DNA from: an uncultured Lentisphaeria bacterium
Lineage (GTDB): Bacteria > Verrucomicrobiota > Lentisphaeria > Victivallales > Victivallaceae
Length of the DNA stretch: 32,826 nt
NCBI GenBank assembly: GCA_937888615.1
Contig: CALABZ010000019.1
Location: forward strand, 1-32,826
Reading direction: 5' to 3'
Of the stretch, positions 8,153 through 15,831 are shown one piece after another. Both the position numbers and the translations under genes were made by a program. Positions within the stretch are counted from its first letter, which is position 1. Each line of letters starts with the position of its first letter. The notes beneath the pieces are model-generated. The model saw only the letters and a program-made list of their open reading frames with translations. It had not been told where the DNA came from and made no database searches.

Positions 8153-9274
8153 TCAGGCAAGTTTGTAAATGCGGCCGATGTCCTGACGGACCGCCATTTT
8201 TACTTCGAGGCGCATCATCACGGCAAGGAGTTCGCCGGTCGGAATTTCGGTTTCGGCGGCAATGTCGTCGAAACTCTTCGGACCACCGCGCAAGAAGCCG
8301 ATCACTTTGCTTTCGAAGGGGTCGAATTGATTGAACAGATCGTCCTCCCCGGCGGAATATTCCCCGGGTTCCTCGGCCACCACGCCCGGCCCGAAACCGG
8401 GCAGAAATTCAAATTCATTCAGCACGTCGTTGAAGCTCTCGGTCAGGCAGGCCCCTTCGCGGATCAGCTTGTGACAGCCGCGCGCCTGCGGGTTGTCCAC
8501 CTGTCCGGGGACCGCGAAAACCGTCCGACCCTGATCGATCGCCGTGGTCGCGGTAATCATCGCGCCGCTGTCGATATCCGCCTCCACCACGATCACCGCC
8601 TGGCTCAAGCCCGAAACAATGCGGTTGCGCCGCGGAAACGACTGCCGGCTCACCGGAAACGTCATTGGAAATTCGGTAATCACCGCGCCGCCGTGGTCAA
8701 TAATCGCCCGCGCCAACGGAATATGGTCCTGCGGATGCACTTTGGCCAGTCCCCCGCCAAGCACCGCCACGGTGATGCCGCCCGCGTCCACGGCCGCCTG
8801 ATGCGCCTCCGCGTCCACGCCATAAGCAAGGCCGGAGACGACCTTCCATCCGGCATAAACGGCGCTCTCCGATAGCAGTTTGGCCATTGCGCGCCCATAG
8901 CGGGTGACGCGGCGGGAGCCGACCACGGCGACGGTCCGCGCGTCGAATTCCGGCAGGTTGCCGCGCACGTACAGGCACAACGGGGGGTCGGGAATATGAC
9001 GCAAAACTTCCGGATAATCATAATCGTCGCGGGTGATGATGCGGGCGCCGCCGCGTTCGGTCAATTCCAGTTCCAGCGGCAGATTGGTTTCGCTCTGCCA
9101 GTCGGCAAGCTTGGCGGCCAGCGCGGACGGAATGCCGCGGACCGCGGCGATCTCCCCGGCGCTCCGCTCAAGGATAGCCGCCGCCGAACCGAATTCACGG
9201 ATCAGCGCCTGTACGCGCTGGGAACCGATGCCCGGCAACAGGTTCAGGACGATATATGCTTCGCGGTCAGTCAC
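8153..9274 (-). CDS. dprA: DNA-processing protein DprA (Smf)
   Basis: DprA binds single-stranded DNA and loads RecA during natural transformation. The 373-residue protein has an N-terminal SAM/HhH-like region (NLLPGIGSQRVQALI), then the Rossmann-like DprA core with VAVVGSRRVTRYG (near residue 115), SGLAYGVDAEAH (near 146), TVAVLGGGLAKVHP (near 170) and SFPRRNRIVSGLS (near 212), all family signatures. It ends with a winged-helix-like tail after an acidic linker. The start is a GTG at 9274 preceded by AGGAG, and it overlaps the end of aroB by eight bases. DprA is widespread even in bacteria not known to be competent; no other competence gene is in the window. Confidence 0.95.
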   Translation of the reverse strand: MTDREAYIVLNLLPGIGSQRVQALIREFGSAAAILERSAGEIAAVRGIPSALAAKLADWQSETNLPLELELTERGGARIITRDDYDYPEVLRHIPDPPLCLYVRGNLPEFDARTVAVVGSRRVTRYGRAMAKLLSESAVYAGWKVVSGLAYGVDAEAHQAAVDAGGITVAVLGGGLAKVHPQDHIPLARAIIDHGGAVITEFPMTFPVSRQSFPRRNRIVSGLSQAVIVVEADIDSGAMITATTAIDQGRTVFAVPGQVDNPQARGCHKLIREGACLTESFNDVLNEFEFLPGFGPGVVAEEPGEYSAGEDDLFNQFDPFESKVIGFLRGGPKSFDDIAAETEIPTGELLAVMMRLEVKMAVRQDIGRIYKLA

Positions 9275-10319
9275 AACAGCTCCTGATCGCCTCCAGAATG
9301 GCTTCGTCTGAGAAATCGTTGAAAAGCTCTACTTTGCCAAGTTCGACCGGCAGTACCAGCGTCAGCTTGCCGTGTGCTTTTTTCTTGTCATGATGCATGG
9401 CTGCAAGGATATCCTCCGCTTTGAAACCGCCGATGCGGAACGGCAGTCCGGCGGCCAGCAGCAGATCATTCTGGCGTTTCTCGTCTTCTTTGCTCCACAA
9501 GCCGTTGCGGACGCTCATGGCGGCGGCCATGCCCATGCCGATGGCAACCCCCTCGCCGTGACTGAGTTTGAACTCGGACAACAGCTCAATCGCGTGGCCG
9601 AAGGTATGGCCGTAATTCAGGATGGCGCGGCGGCCCTGTTCCGTTTCGTCCTCGCTGACGACCTCGGCTTTCAGGTGGCAACAGTGGGCAATGACGTCCG
9701 GGGTGATTTCACCTTTGCTCTTTTCCAGATCGGTAAAGAAAACGTAATCCATGATCACGCCGTATTTGATGACTTCCGCCAATCCGTTGCGTTTCTCAAA
9801 AGCCGGCAGGGTATTGAGCACTTCCGGGTCGATAATCACCATTTCGGGCTGATAAAACGCTCCGATCAGGTTTTTGCCTTCCGGCAGGTCGGCGCCGGTT
9901 TTGCCGCCGACGCTGGAATCCACCATCGCCAACAGCGAAGTCGGCACCTGGCAGAACCCGATCCCACGCATATAAATAGCCGCCGCGAAACCGGCCAGGT
10001 CGCCGGTCACGCCGCCGCCCAGCCCTACAATCAACGATTTTCGTTCAAGCCCGGCCTGAGCCGCCGTCCGGCAGATGCCGCCGACGGTTTCGAGGGTCTT
10101 GTTTTTCTCGCCGGGTTCGATGATATGGGAAATGGGGTTGGCGCCGCATTCTTTCAGGCGGGCCATGACCTTGTCGAGATAGAGCGCGGCGACATTGTGG
10201 TCGGCCACCACCAGACATTTGCGGTCCTTGCGCATCTGCAGCTTCATCGAGTCCAGAACGCCCGGACGGATAACGATATCATAAGAGCGCTTTCCCAGCT
10301 CCATGCGTACTTTGGTCAT
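9267..10319 (-). CDS. aroB: 3-dehydroquinate synthase
   Basis: AroB converts DAHP to 3-dehydroquinate, the second step of the shikimate pathway, in the cytosol using NAD and zinc. The 350-residue product shows GLGGGVTGDLAGFAAAIYMRG for NAD binding (about residues 98-118), DSSVGGKTG (near 133), KNLIGAFYQP, and metal ligands in NGLAEVIKYG (Glu near 179) and NYGHTFGHAIE (two His near 240). Family length is typical. GGAGG lies about five bases before the ATG. It overlaps the dprA start and has a good promoter upstream, so it leads the minus-strand run. All catalytic motifs are intact. Confidence 0.96.
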   Translation of the reverse strand: MTKVRMELGKRSYDIVIRPGVLDSMKLQMRKDRKCLVVADHNVAALYLDKVMARLKECGANPISHIIEPGEKNKTLETVGGICRTAAQAGLERKSLIVGLGGGVTGDLAGFAAAIYMRGIGFCQVPTSLLAMVDSSVGGKTGADLPEGKNLIGAFYQPEMVIIDPEVLNTLPAFEKRNGLAEVIKYGVIMDYVFFTDLEKSKGEITPDVIAHCCHLKAEVVSEDETEQGRRAILNYGHTFGHAIELLSEFKLSHGEGVAIGMGMAAAMSVRNGLWSKEDEKRQNDLLLAAGLPFRIGGFKAEDILAAMHHDKKKAHGKLTLVLPVELGKVELFNDFSDEAILEAIRSCCD

Positions 10320-10408
10320 AGATCCTCCAGTCGGTATTCGTTTCTCCCCGGAAATGATAAATCCGCCCCGCGGGTGGCAACGACGAATTTTCCGGAAATC
10401 CTCTCATA

Positions 10409-10437
10409 AAAATATTGCACAATCGCCATTTCTGCAA
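10409..10437 (-). promoter_or_regulatory. Predicted promoter for aroB-dprA
   Basis: On the minus strand TTGCAG (10432-10437) and TATTTT (10409-10414) are separated by 17 bases. Transcription would start about 85 bases before aroB. It lies back to back with the DUF445 promoter in a 233-base divergent intergenic region, which otherwise shows no gene. Confidence 0.45.
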
Positions 10438-10500
10438 CCCGTTAATCGGCTTATTTCACGGAAAAATGAGCCTTCGGGGCGGCGGAGGACGGATTTTTCA

Positions 10501-10528
10501 TTGAAAAACCGGGGGAAGCGGCTATATT
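10501..10528 (+). promoter_or_regulatory. Predicted promoter for the DUF445-ABC exporter pair
   Basis: TTGAAA (10501-10506) and TATATT (10523-10528) are separated by 16 bases. The predicted transcript would begin about 18 bases before the ATG at 10553, leaving a very short leader that still contains AGGA. Confidence 0.5.
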
Positions 10529-10552
10529 GCATCATTTCAGGACGATGACTCT

Positions 10553-12070
10553 ATGATTTTAAAATTCGCAATTAATATCCTGTTCGGAGCGGTTATCGGC
10601 GCATTCACCAACGCATTGGCGATCCACCATATTTTCCGTTATATTCTGCCGCGCAGAAAGGCCGAAGTGGCCGGTTCGGTGCGCGAAGTCGTGGCCAACG
10701 AACTTTTCAGTATCGACAAGATCGTGGCGCGCTTCGACGACGCCGCCGTTCACGACCAGATTTCCCGCAACATCAGCGAATGGATCGACGAAATATGCAC
10801 CCGCGACCTGCCCTGTATCAATGAATTGAGCCGCAACCACCTGCCCGATGTGGAAAAATTCAGCCGCACCCTCCGCCATATCGTCGTCGAAGAAGTCATG
10901 TCGCAATTCGGCAGCATCCATTTCCGCGACGACATCCTGCGCCCGTTCGTCGCCGCCCGCTGGCAGGAACTCCAGTCCCGGAACCCGCTGGAACTGCTGC
11001 CGCAACTGGAACAGGAAATTTCCTCGGCGGTCATCCCCATGCTCGACAAAACCCTCTCCTCGCCGCTCTTCCGGGCCCGTCTCAGCATGACCATCGGCAA
11101 CATCCTGACCGAGAAATTCGACGCCCGCAAAAGTCTGGACGAACAACTTCCCCACGCGGTCCGCGAAGCAATCCTCGACCTGATCGGCAGTCAATCGCGT
11201 TTCGTCGTCGAACGCCTCGCCGACGCGGTGGAAGAGCCCGAATTCCAGCAAACCATCGCCGACACGGTCTGCAACGCCGTTCACGCCCATCTCGCGGCGC
11301 GCGGCGGCATCATGGGCCGGATCAAGCAGCTCGGCGCGCAAATGCTCGGCATCGACAGCGACATCCGCGACGTTTGCGCCAATTTGCCGCAGACCATTCG
11401 CGAACACTTCCTCGCCCCCGCTTCGCAGGAACACGTCCGCCAGGCCCTGCTGAAAATCGGCCGCGAATTTATGCGCAAGGACTGGCGCCAGGTGCTGAAC
11501 AACCCCTCGCCGCGCCAGATTCGCCAATTGATTTACATGGGACTGAACACCACGCTGGACAACCGTTCCGCTGTCAACGCCTTTCACGAACTGGCCGTGG
11601 ACGGCATCGACAAACTGCTGCGCCGCCCGCTCGGCGAAATCAGCGGCATCAACGCCGGCGGGCAAACACTCGACCAGGTGACCGACGCACTCCACCGGAT
11701 TCTGTCGGGAGCGGAAATGCGGCGGATCCTCGGCGACCGGGTCCGCGAATTCATCGACAGCGCCCGTGAAATGCCCCTCGGCCGCCTCCAGCGCTTCGTT
11801 TCACCCGAAGCCCGGCAGCGCATGACCGAGCTCGGCGTTCAGGAGGTCCGCACCATCGTGATTCAACGCCTCCATGACTTCACCGAACAGACCGGACTAT
11901 GGAACATCATATCCGAATCGATACAATCCTACGACAACCGGGAACTGGAAAGCATGATCCGCCGGATCGCCAACCGGGAACTGCGTTGGGTCACCTGGCT
12001 CGGCGGCATCCTCGGCGCCATCATCGGCATCATTCAGACCCTCATTACCCTGATCTGGAATTATGGCTAA
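10553..12070 (+). CDS. DUF445 family membrane protein
   Basis: The 505-residue protein begins with a hydrophobic helix (ILFGAVIGAFTNALAIHHIF), whose G-A-x-T-N-x-x-A-[IV] pattern is the hallmark of DUF445/YheB proteins. A long amphipathic, helix-rich middle (about 30-475) follows, and the protein ends with a second hydrophobic helix (WLGGILGAIIGIIQTLITLIW). It is therefore anchored at both ends, with a large soluble body that is probably cytoplasmic or membrane-bridging. The family's function is unknown. The stop overlaps the start of the MsbA-like exporter by eight bases, so the two are co-translated; a shared role in envelope lipid handling is inference from this linkage only. Confidence 0.85.
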   Translation: MILKFAINILFGAVIGAFTNALAIHHIFRYILPRRKAEVAGSVREVVANELFSIDKIVARFDDAAVHDQISRNISEWIDEICTRDLPCINELSRNHLPDVEKFSRTLRHIVVEEVMSQFGSIHFRDDILRPFVAARWQELQSRNPLELLPQLEQEISSAVIPMLDKTLSSPLFRARLSMTIGNILTEKFDARKSLDEQLPHAVREAILDLIGSQSRFVVERLADAVEEPEFQQTIADTVCNAVHAHLAARGGIMGRIKQLGAQMLGIDSDIRDVCANLPQTIREHFLAPASQEHVRQALLKIGREFMRKDWRQVLNNPSPRQIRQLIYMGLNTTLDNRSAVNAFHELAVDGIDKLLRRPLGEISGINAGGQTLDQVTDALHRILSGAEMRRILGDRVREFIDSAREMPLGRLQRFVSPEARQRMTELGVQEVRTIVIQRLHDFTEQTGLWNIISESIQSYDNRELESMIRRIANRELRWVTWLGGILGAIIGIIQTLITLIWNYG

Positions 12071-13799
12071 ATTAAGTTTATTCAAAAGTTTCGCCCGTTA
12101 CTACCTGCCCCACAAAACATTGGTGGCCCTCGATATCGGCAGCTCCCTGATGCGCGCCATCCTGGCCTCGGTCGTCCCCTACGGCATCAAGCTCCTCCTG
12201 GACAAGTACCTGCCGGAGGGCGACCTGAAACGCATCCTGATCGCGGGAGCGATCATCATGGTGCTGACGGTCCTCATGGGGGCGTTTTCCTATATCAACG
12301 TGCGCTGGGGTCACGTGCTGGGAGTGCGGATGGAGGCGGACATGCGGATGGATATCTTCACCCATCTCCAGAAATTGTCGTTCAACTACTTCGACCGCAC
12401 CAAGACCGGCCATATCATGTCGCGTATTTCCAACGACCTGACCAATATCGCCGAGGCCGCCCACCACGGACCGGAAGACCTGCTGATGTCCACGCTGACG
12501 CTGATCGGCGCTTTCGCCTTCATGTTCTATATCAACCCCGTTTTCGCCGCGCTATGCCTGATCCCGCTGCCGCTGATCGTCGGCTGGGGCCTGATCTTTC
12601 AGGGACGCATGTTCCGCGGTTTCCGATTGGTGCGCAAGAAAGTGGCCGACATCAACAGCAGCGTGGAAAACTCCATCCAAGGCATCCGCGAGGTCAAATC
12701 CTTCGCCAATGAAGACCTCGAAATCGACAAATTCCATGCCGCCAACAGCAAATTCGTCCGCGCTCGCGAGGACGTTTATATCGCCATGGCGGGGTTCCAC
12801 TCCGGGATTCAGGTGCTGGTGCAGAGTTATTCGATCCTGATCGTCTGCGGCGGGGCGGTGATGGTGTATTTCGGCCGGGCGGTGGTGTCCGACATCATCA
12901 CGTTCTACATTTACAGCCAGTTCATCGCCAAGCCGATCTTCCAGTTCTGCGGCTTTATCGAGCAATTCCAGCAGGGGGCGTCCGCTTTTGAACGCTTTAT
13001 CGAGGTCATGTCCGAAGAACCGGACATCAAGGACCCCGCCAAGCCGCGCAACCCGAAAACCGTGACCGGCGGCATCGCCGTCGAAAACCTCTATTTCCGC
13101 TATCAAACCTCGCCGGAAAACGAATGGGTGTTGAAAAACATCAACCTGAACATCTCCGCCGGCAAAAAGATCGCCCTGGTCGGCGAGTCCGGCGCGGGCA
13201 AATCCACCCTCGCCTCGATGATCCCGCGTTTCTACGAGGCCGTAAAAGGGCAAATATGCATCGACGGCATCAACATCATGGAACTGGGGCAGGGGTTCAT
13301 CCGTTCCAACATCGGCATCGTCCAGCAGCAGCCATTTCTTTTTGACTCAACAATCCGGGAAAACATCCTGTTCGGCCGCCCCGACGCCGATGACGCGGAG
13401 GTCATGAAGGCCGCCGCCGACGCCAATATCGCCGACTTCATCGACAGCCTGCCGAACAAGCTCGACACCGAGGTGGGCGAGCACGGCGTGAAGCTCTCCG
13501 GCGGACAACGCCAGCGCATTGCCATCGCCCGGGTATTCCTGAAAAATCCGCCGATCCTGATTTTCGACGAAGCCACCTCGTCACTCGACAATGAGAGCGA
13601 GGAGCTGATCCGCGATGCGATGGAGCGCCTCTGCCGCGACCGCACCACCATCATCATCGCCCACCGCCTCTCCACGGTGAAAAACGCCGATTATACCTAC
13701 GTCATGCGTCAGGGCGAAGTTGTCGAACAGGGTACGCACGCCGAACTCCTCGAACAGAACGGCTACTACTTCCACCTCTATTCCCTGAATACATTTTAG
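12063..13799 (+). CDS. ABC transporter, fused permease/ATPase (MsbA-like exporter)
   Basis: This 578-residue half-transporter has an N-terminal six-helix exporter domain (about residues 10-315, with MSRISNDLTNIAEA in the family-typical coupling region) followed by a nucleotide-binding domain. The ATPase motifs are intact: Walker A GESGAGKS near residue 375, Q-loop IVQQQPFLF, signature LSGGQRQR near 478, Walker B ILIFDEATSSLD near 500 and the switch His in IIAHRLSTV. It should work as a homodimer in the inner membrane. The best-known relatives flip lipid A-core (MsbA) or export lipids or drugs; sequence alone does not separate these. It overlaps DUF445 and is followed at once by a terminator. 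Confidence 0.93.
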   Translation: MAKLSLFKSFARYYLPHKTLVALDIGSSLMRAILASVVPYGIKLLLDKYLPEGDLKRILIAGAIIMVLTVLMGAFSYINVRWGHVLGVRMEADMRMDIFTHLQKLSFNYFDRTKTGHIMSRISNDLTNIAEAAHHGPEDLLMSTLTLIGAFAFMFYINPVFAALCLIPLPLIVGWGLIFQGRMFRGFRLVRKKVADINSSVENSIQGIREVKSFANEDLEIDKFHAANSKFVRAREDVYIAMAGFHSGIQVLVQSYSILIVCGGAVMVYFGRAVVSDIITFYIYSQFIAKPIFQFCGFIEQFQQGASAFERFIEVMSEEPDIKDPAKPRNPKTVTGGIAVENLYFRYQTSPENEWVLKNINLNISAGKKIALVGESGAGKSTLASMIPRFYEAVKGQICIDGINIMELGQGFIRSNIGIVQQQPFLFDSTIRENILFGRPDADDAEVMKAAADANIADFIDSLPNKLDTEVGEHGVKLSGGQRQRIAIARVFLKNPPILIFDEATSSLDNESEELIRDAMERLCRDRTTIIIAHRLSTVKNADYTYVMRQGEVVEQGTHAELLEQNGYYFHLYSLNTF

Positions 13800-13841
13800 G
13801 CGAACCGAAGCCATGAGGTTCCGGTCCGCCTGTTATTTTTT
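13799..13841 (+). terminator. Intrinsic terminator after the ABC exporter
   Basis: GGCGAACCG (from the last base of the stop codon) pairs with CGGTCCGCC at 13822-13830 with one wobble pair, further pairing continues inside the loop, and a T-rich tract TGTTATTTTTT follows. It separates the exporter from the convergent isomerase gene. Confidence 0.75.
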
Positions 13842-13856
13842 CAGACTGTCTGAACG

Positions 13857-14657
13857 TTACTTATTGCCAACGGCAAGACCGTTTTCGGTCATGAAGCGGT
13901 AACTCTGCTCAATGGCGGTCATCATGTCGATATTGCAATAGTCCAGTTCGACGATGATCGCTTTTGCCGATTCCGGCGCATTGGCCACCAGTTCCCGGAT
14001 CGGGAGCGTCCCGGTACCGAGCGGCATCAGGTCGACTTTGCGGTCCAGGATGCCGTTGACCATCTGCTTGCCGCCCACGTCCTGCTTGCAGACACCGTCC
14101 TTCATGTGCATGGAAATGGTATCGGCGGCGAAGATCTTCAGCATTTCCACCGCGTCCTCATGGCCGAGGTTGGTGGACCAGAAACAGTCGATCTGATATT
14201 TAAGGCCGGGGGTCATTTCCTTGTAGATTTCATATTTGAGCTTGCCATCAAGACGCTGGAATTCGAAATCGTGATTGTGCTGGTACAGCGTGAAGCCGTT
14301 GCGCTTCAGGACTTCCATCATGGCGTTGGTGTTGTCGGCGGTCTTTTTGATCGCATCCATGTCCTTGAAGTCGTCCGGGCCGTAACCGCAAACCACGCTG
14401 TCGAGGCCGATGATCGAGGCCACTTCCATGACTTCGCCGAGAACCTTCGGGTTACGGGCCCACGGCGAATGCGAGGATACGATGCCAAGACCGAGATCGG
14501 TGATCATTTTCTTGAATTCGGACGGACGGAGATTCCAGAACCCGGCCGGTTCCACATACTTATAACCGATGTCGGCAACTTTTTTCAGGACGGCGGGAAA
14601 ATCCTCCGACGCGAGATCGCGGAGCGAGTAGAGCTGAACCCCTAACGGTTTGACCAT
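13857..14657 (-). CDS. Sugar phosphate isomerase/epimerase family protein (TIM barrel)
   Basis: The 266-residue protein belongs to the xylose-isomerase-like/AP-endonuclease-2 fold. It opens with VKPLGVQLYSLRDLA, the usual first strand (G-V-Q-L-[YW]-[ST]-[LV]-R), and continues with KYVEPAGFWN, FTLYQHNHDFEFQ (a metal His), YQIDCFWST and TISMHMKDGV, which supply the expected metal ligands. It probably isomerises or epimerises a sugar, keto-sugar or polyol in the cytosol. The open frame runs 25 codons further upstream, but GAAGGA lies before the internal ATG at 14657 and homologues start with this strand. Its promoter shares a 10-base core with that of the next isomerase gene, so both are probably co-regulated with the divergent LacI operon. 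The exact substrate is unknown. Confidence 0.88.
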   Translation of the reverse strand: MVKPLGVQLYSLRDLASEDFPAVLKKVADIGYKYVEPAGFWNLRPSEFKKMITDLGLGIVSSHSPWARNPKVLGEVMEVASIIGLDSVVCGYGPDDFKDMDAIKKTADNTNAMMEVLKRNGFTLYQHNHDFEFQRLDGKLKYEIYKEMTPGLKYQIDCFWSTNLGHEDAVEMLKIFAADTISMHMKDGVCKQDVGGKQMVNGILDRKVDLMPLGTGTLPIRELVANAPESAKAIIVELDYCNIDMMTAIEQSYRFMTENGLAVGNK

Positions 14658-14717
14658 GATACAGATTCCTTCTGTTACATTAAGCCGGTGATTGACGAAA
14701 AATATCGGCTTTACTAT

Positions 14718-14745
14718 AGTATACAGCCGCAACAGGAATCGGCAA
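14718..14745 (-). promoter_or_regulatory. Predicted promoter for the first isomerase gene
   Basis: On the minus strand TTGCCG (14740-14745) and TATACT (14718-14723) are 16 bases apart, giving a leader of about 54 bases. The block GCTGTATACT is identical to that of the other isomerase promoter at 15710-15719. The palindrome ACTATAGT lies just downstream of the -10, and arms ATTTGA/TCAAAT with a nine-base gap are at 14764-14784. Confidence 0.45.
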
Positions 14746-14812
14746 TTGTCAAAATTTATGATTATTTGACCGGAAGTATCAAATTCACCGCATCGTCGCC
14801 GAAACCCCGGAT

Positions 14813-15670
14813 TTAAGGGTTCAACCTGGCGCGGAGGAAATGGACGGCGCGGGCGATTTCGGCGTCAGGATCGTCGCCGACCTCGCGTTCAATCGTCAGA
14901 AAACCGTCGAAACCGGTGTCGCGCAGCGCTTTCAGATAAGCGTCCCAGTCCACCTGTCCCTTGCCCAGCTCGACCTCGCGAAAAAGTTCCCCGGTACGGG
15001 CCACCAGCGCCTCGAAACCACCCTCGGCAAAGGCGTCATACACTTCCTTCGGGTCACAGTCGCGCAGGTGGATTCCATCCTTGGCGTGGGTGTGGACGAT
15101 GCATCCGGCCAAGGTACGGACGGCCTCGGCGGCATTGCAGTTCAGGACCATTTCCAGGTTGGCGGGGTCCATGTTCACCGCCACGCCGGGGCTTCCGACG
15201 TCGATCAGGAACTGCTTCAACTGCTCCGGGGTTTCCGGTCCGGTTTCAATGGCCAGGGTCATGCCGTTGGTCACGGCCATGCGCCCAACCTCCTGCATCG
15301 CCTTTACAACCTCAGCATAAATGGCGGAACCGCGATCCGCCGGAACTACCCCGATATGGGTGGTCAGCACGCCGGTTTCGAAAATTTGCGAACGCTCCAT
15401 GATCCGGCGGGTTTTCTCCAGCCGCGCCGGGTTGCCCGCCGGGTCGGTGAATCCGTGTCCGCCGAGGTCCGCGCAGACGGCGGCGAACTCCAGGCCGTAA
15501 CCGTCGGCCAGCTTCTTCAATTCTTTCAAACGGCTGTCCGGTTCGTTCAACATGTCGAAATATTTACTCAATGCGTAAATCTGGACGCCGGAAACGCCGA
15601 GTTTATGGGCCTTGCGGAAGCCTTCCTCCAGCGGACACCGGAACATTTCTACAATCACGCCGATTTTCAT
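14813..15670 (-). CDS. Sugar phosphate isomerase/epimerase family protein (TIM barrel), second copy
   Basis: This is a 285-residue xylose-isomerase-like TIM barrel protein, only distantly similar to its neighbour. Visible landmarks are MKIGVIVEMF at strand 1, GVSGVQIYAL at strand 2, MTLAIETGPE (metal Glu near residue 143), VAVNMDPANLEM (near 176), IVHTHAKDGIHL (His and Asp ligands near 204) and FLTIEREVGDD (final Glu near 260). The Glu-Asp/His-Glu set indicates an active metal-dependent epimerase or isomerase. AGGAGAG lies about six bases before the ATG. It is divergent from the lacI operon across 161 bases. Context suggests it interconverts keto or aldo forms made by the linked Gfo/Idh/MocA dehydrogenases. 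Inosose isomerase/dehydratase or a 3-keto-sugar enzyme are both possible. Confidence 0.88.
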   Translation of the reverse strand: MKIGVIVEMFRCPLEEGFRKAHKLGVSGVQIYALSKYFDMLNEPDSRLKELKKLADGYGLEFAAVCADLGGHGFTDPAGNPARLEKTRRIMERSQIFETGVLTTHIGVVPADRGSAIYAEVVKAMQEVGRMAVTNGMTLAIETGPETPEQLKQFLIDVGSPGVAVNMDPANLEMVLNCNAAEAVRTLAGCIVHTHAKDGIHLRDCDPKEVYDAFAEGGFEALVARTGELFREVELGKGQVDWDAYLKALRDTGFDGFLTIEREVGDDPDAEIARAVHFLRARLNP

Positions 15671-15709
15671 GGGAACTCTCCTGTTTTACTGAAAGGTTCT
15701 GTCAAATCA

Positions 15710-15737
15710 AGTATACAGCGCAATCGTGAAATTTCAA
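15710..15737 (-). promoter_or_regulatory. Predicted promoter for the second isomerase gene
   Basis: On the minus strand TTGAAA (15732-15737) and TATACT (15710-15715) are 16 bases apart. The -35 lies in the perfect palindrome TGAAATTTCA (15727-15736), a natural position for a repressor site. Confidence 0.5.
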
Positions 15738-15746
15738 ACATTGTTT
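15727..15746. promoter_or_regulatory. Candidate operator(s) for the LacI regulator
   Basis: Two adjoining palindromes, TGAAATTTCA (15727-15736) and AAACATTGTTT (15736-15746), lie between the divergent isomerase and lacI genes, over the -35 of the isomerase promoter. LacI proteins bind such inverted repeats and usually control their own neighbourhood. Neither palindrome has the central CG common in many LacI-family operators, so this is a position-based guess. Confidence 0.3.
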
Positions 15747-15796
15747 AAAAAATCGTTATATTTTTAAAAAAGTTTAAAGAAATTCAAATCCATCCC

Positions 15797-15824
15797 TTGC
15801 TTTTCCGGCAAAAACCAGTATAAT
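15797..15824 (+). promoter_or_regulatory. Predicted promoter for lacI operon, apparently leaderless
   Basis: TTGCTT (15797-15802) and a perfect TATAAT (15819-15824) are 16 bases apart. The -10 ends only seven bases before the ATG at 15832, so transcription should begin at or next to the start codon. There is no Shine-Dalgarno sequence. Confidence 0.55.
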
Positions 15825-15831
15825 ATCCCCT

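Noticed and set aside
14658..14732. 25-residue N-terminal extension of the first isomerase
   Set aside because: The extension overlaps the predicted transcription start, and the family's first strand begins just after the ATG at 14657, which has its own ribosome site.
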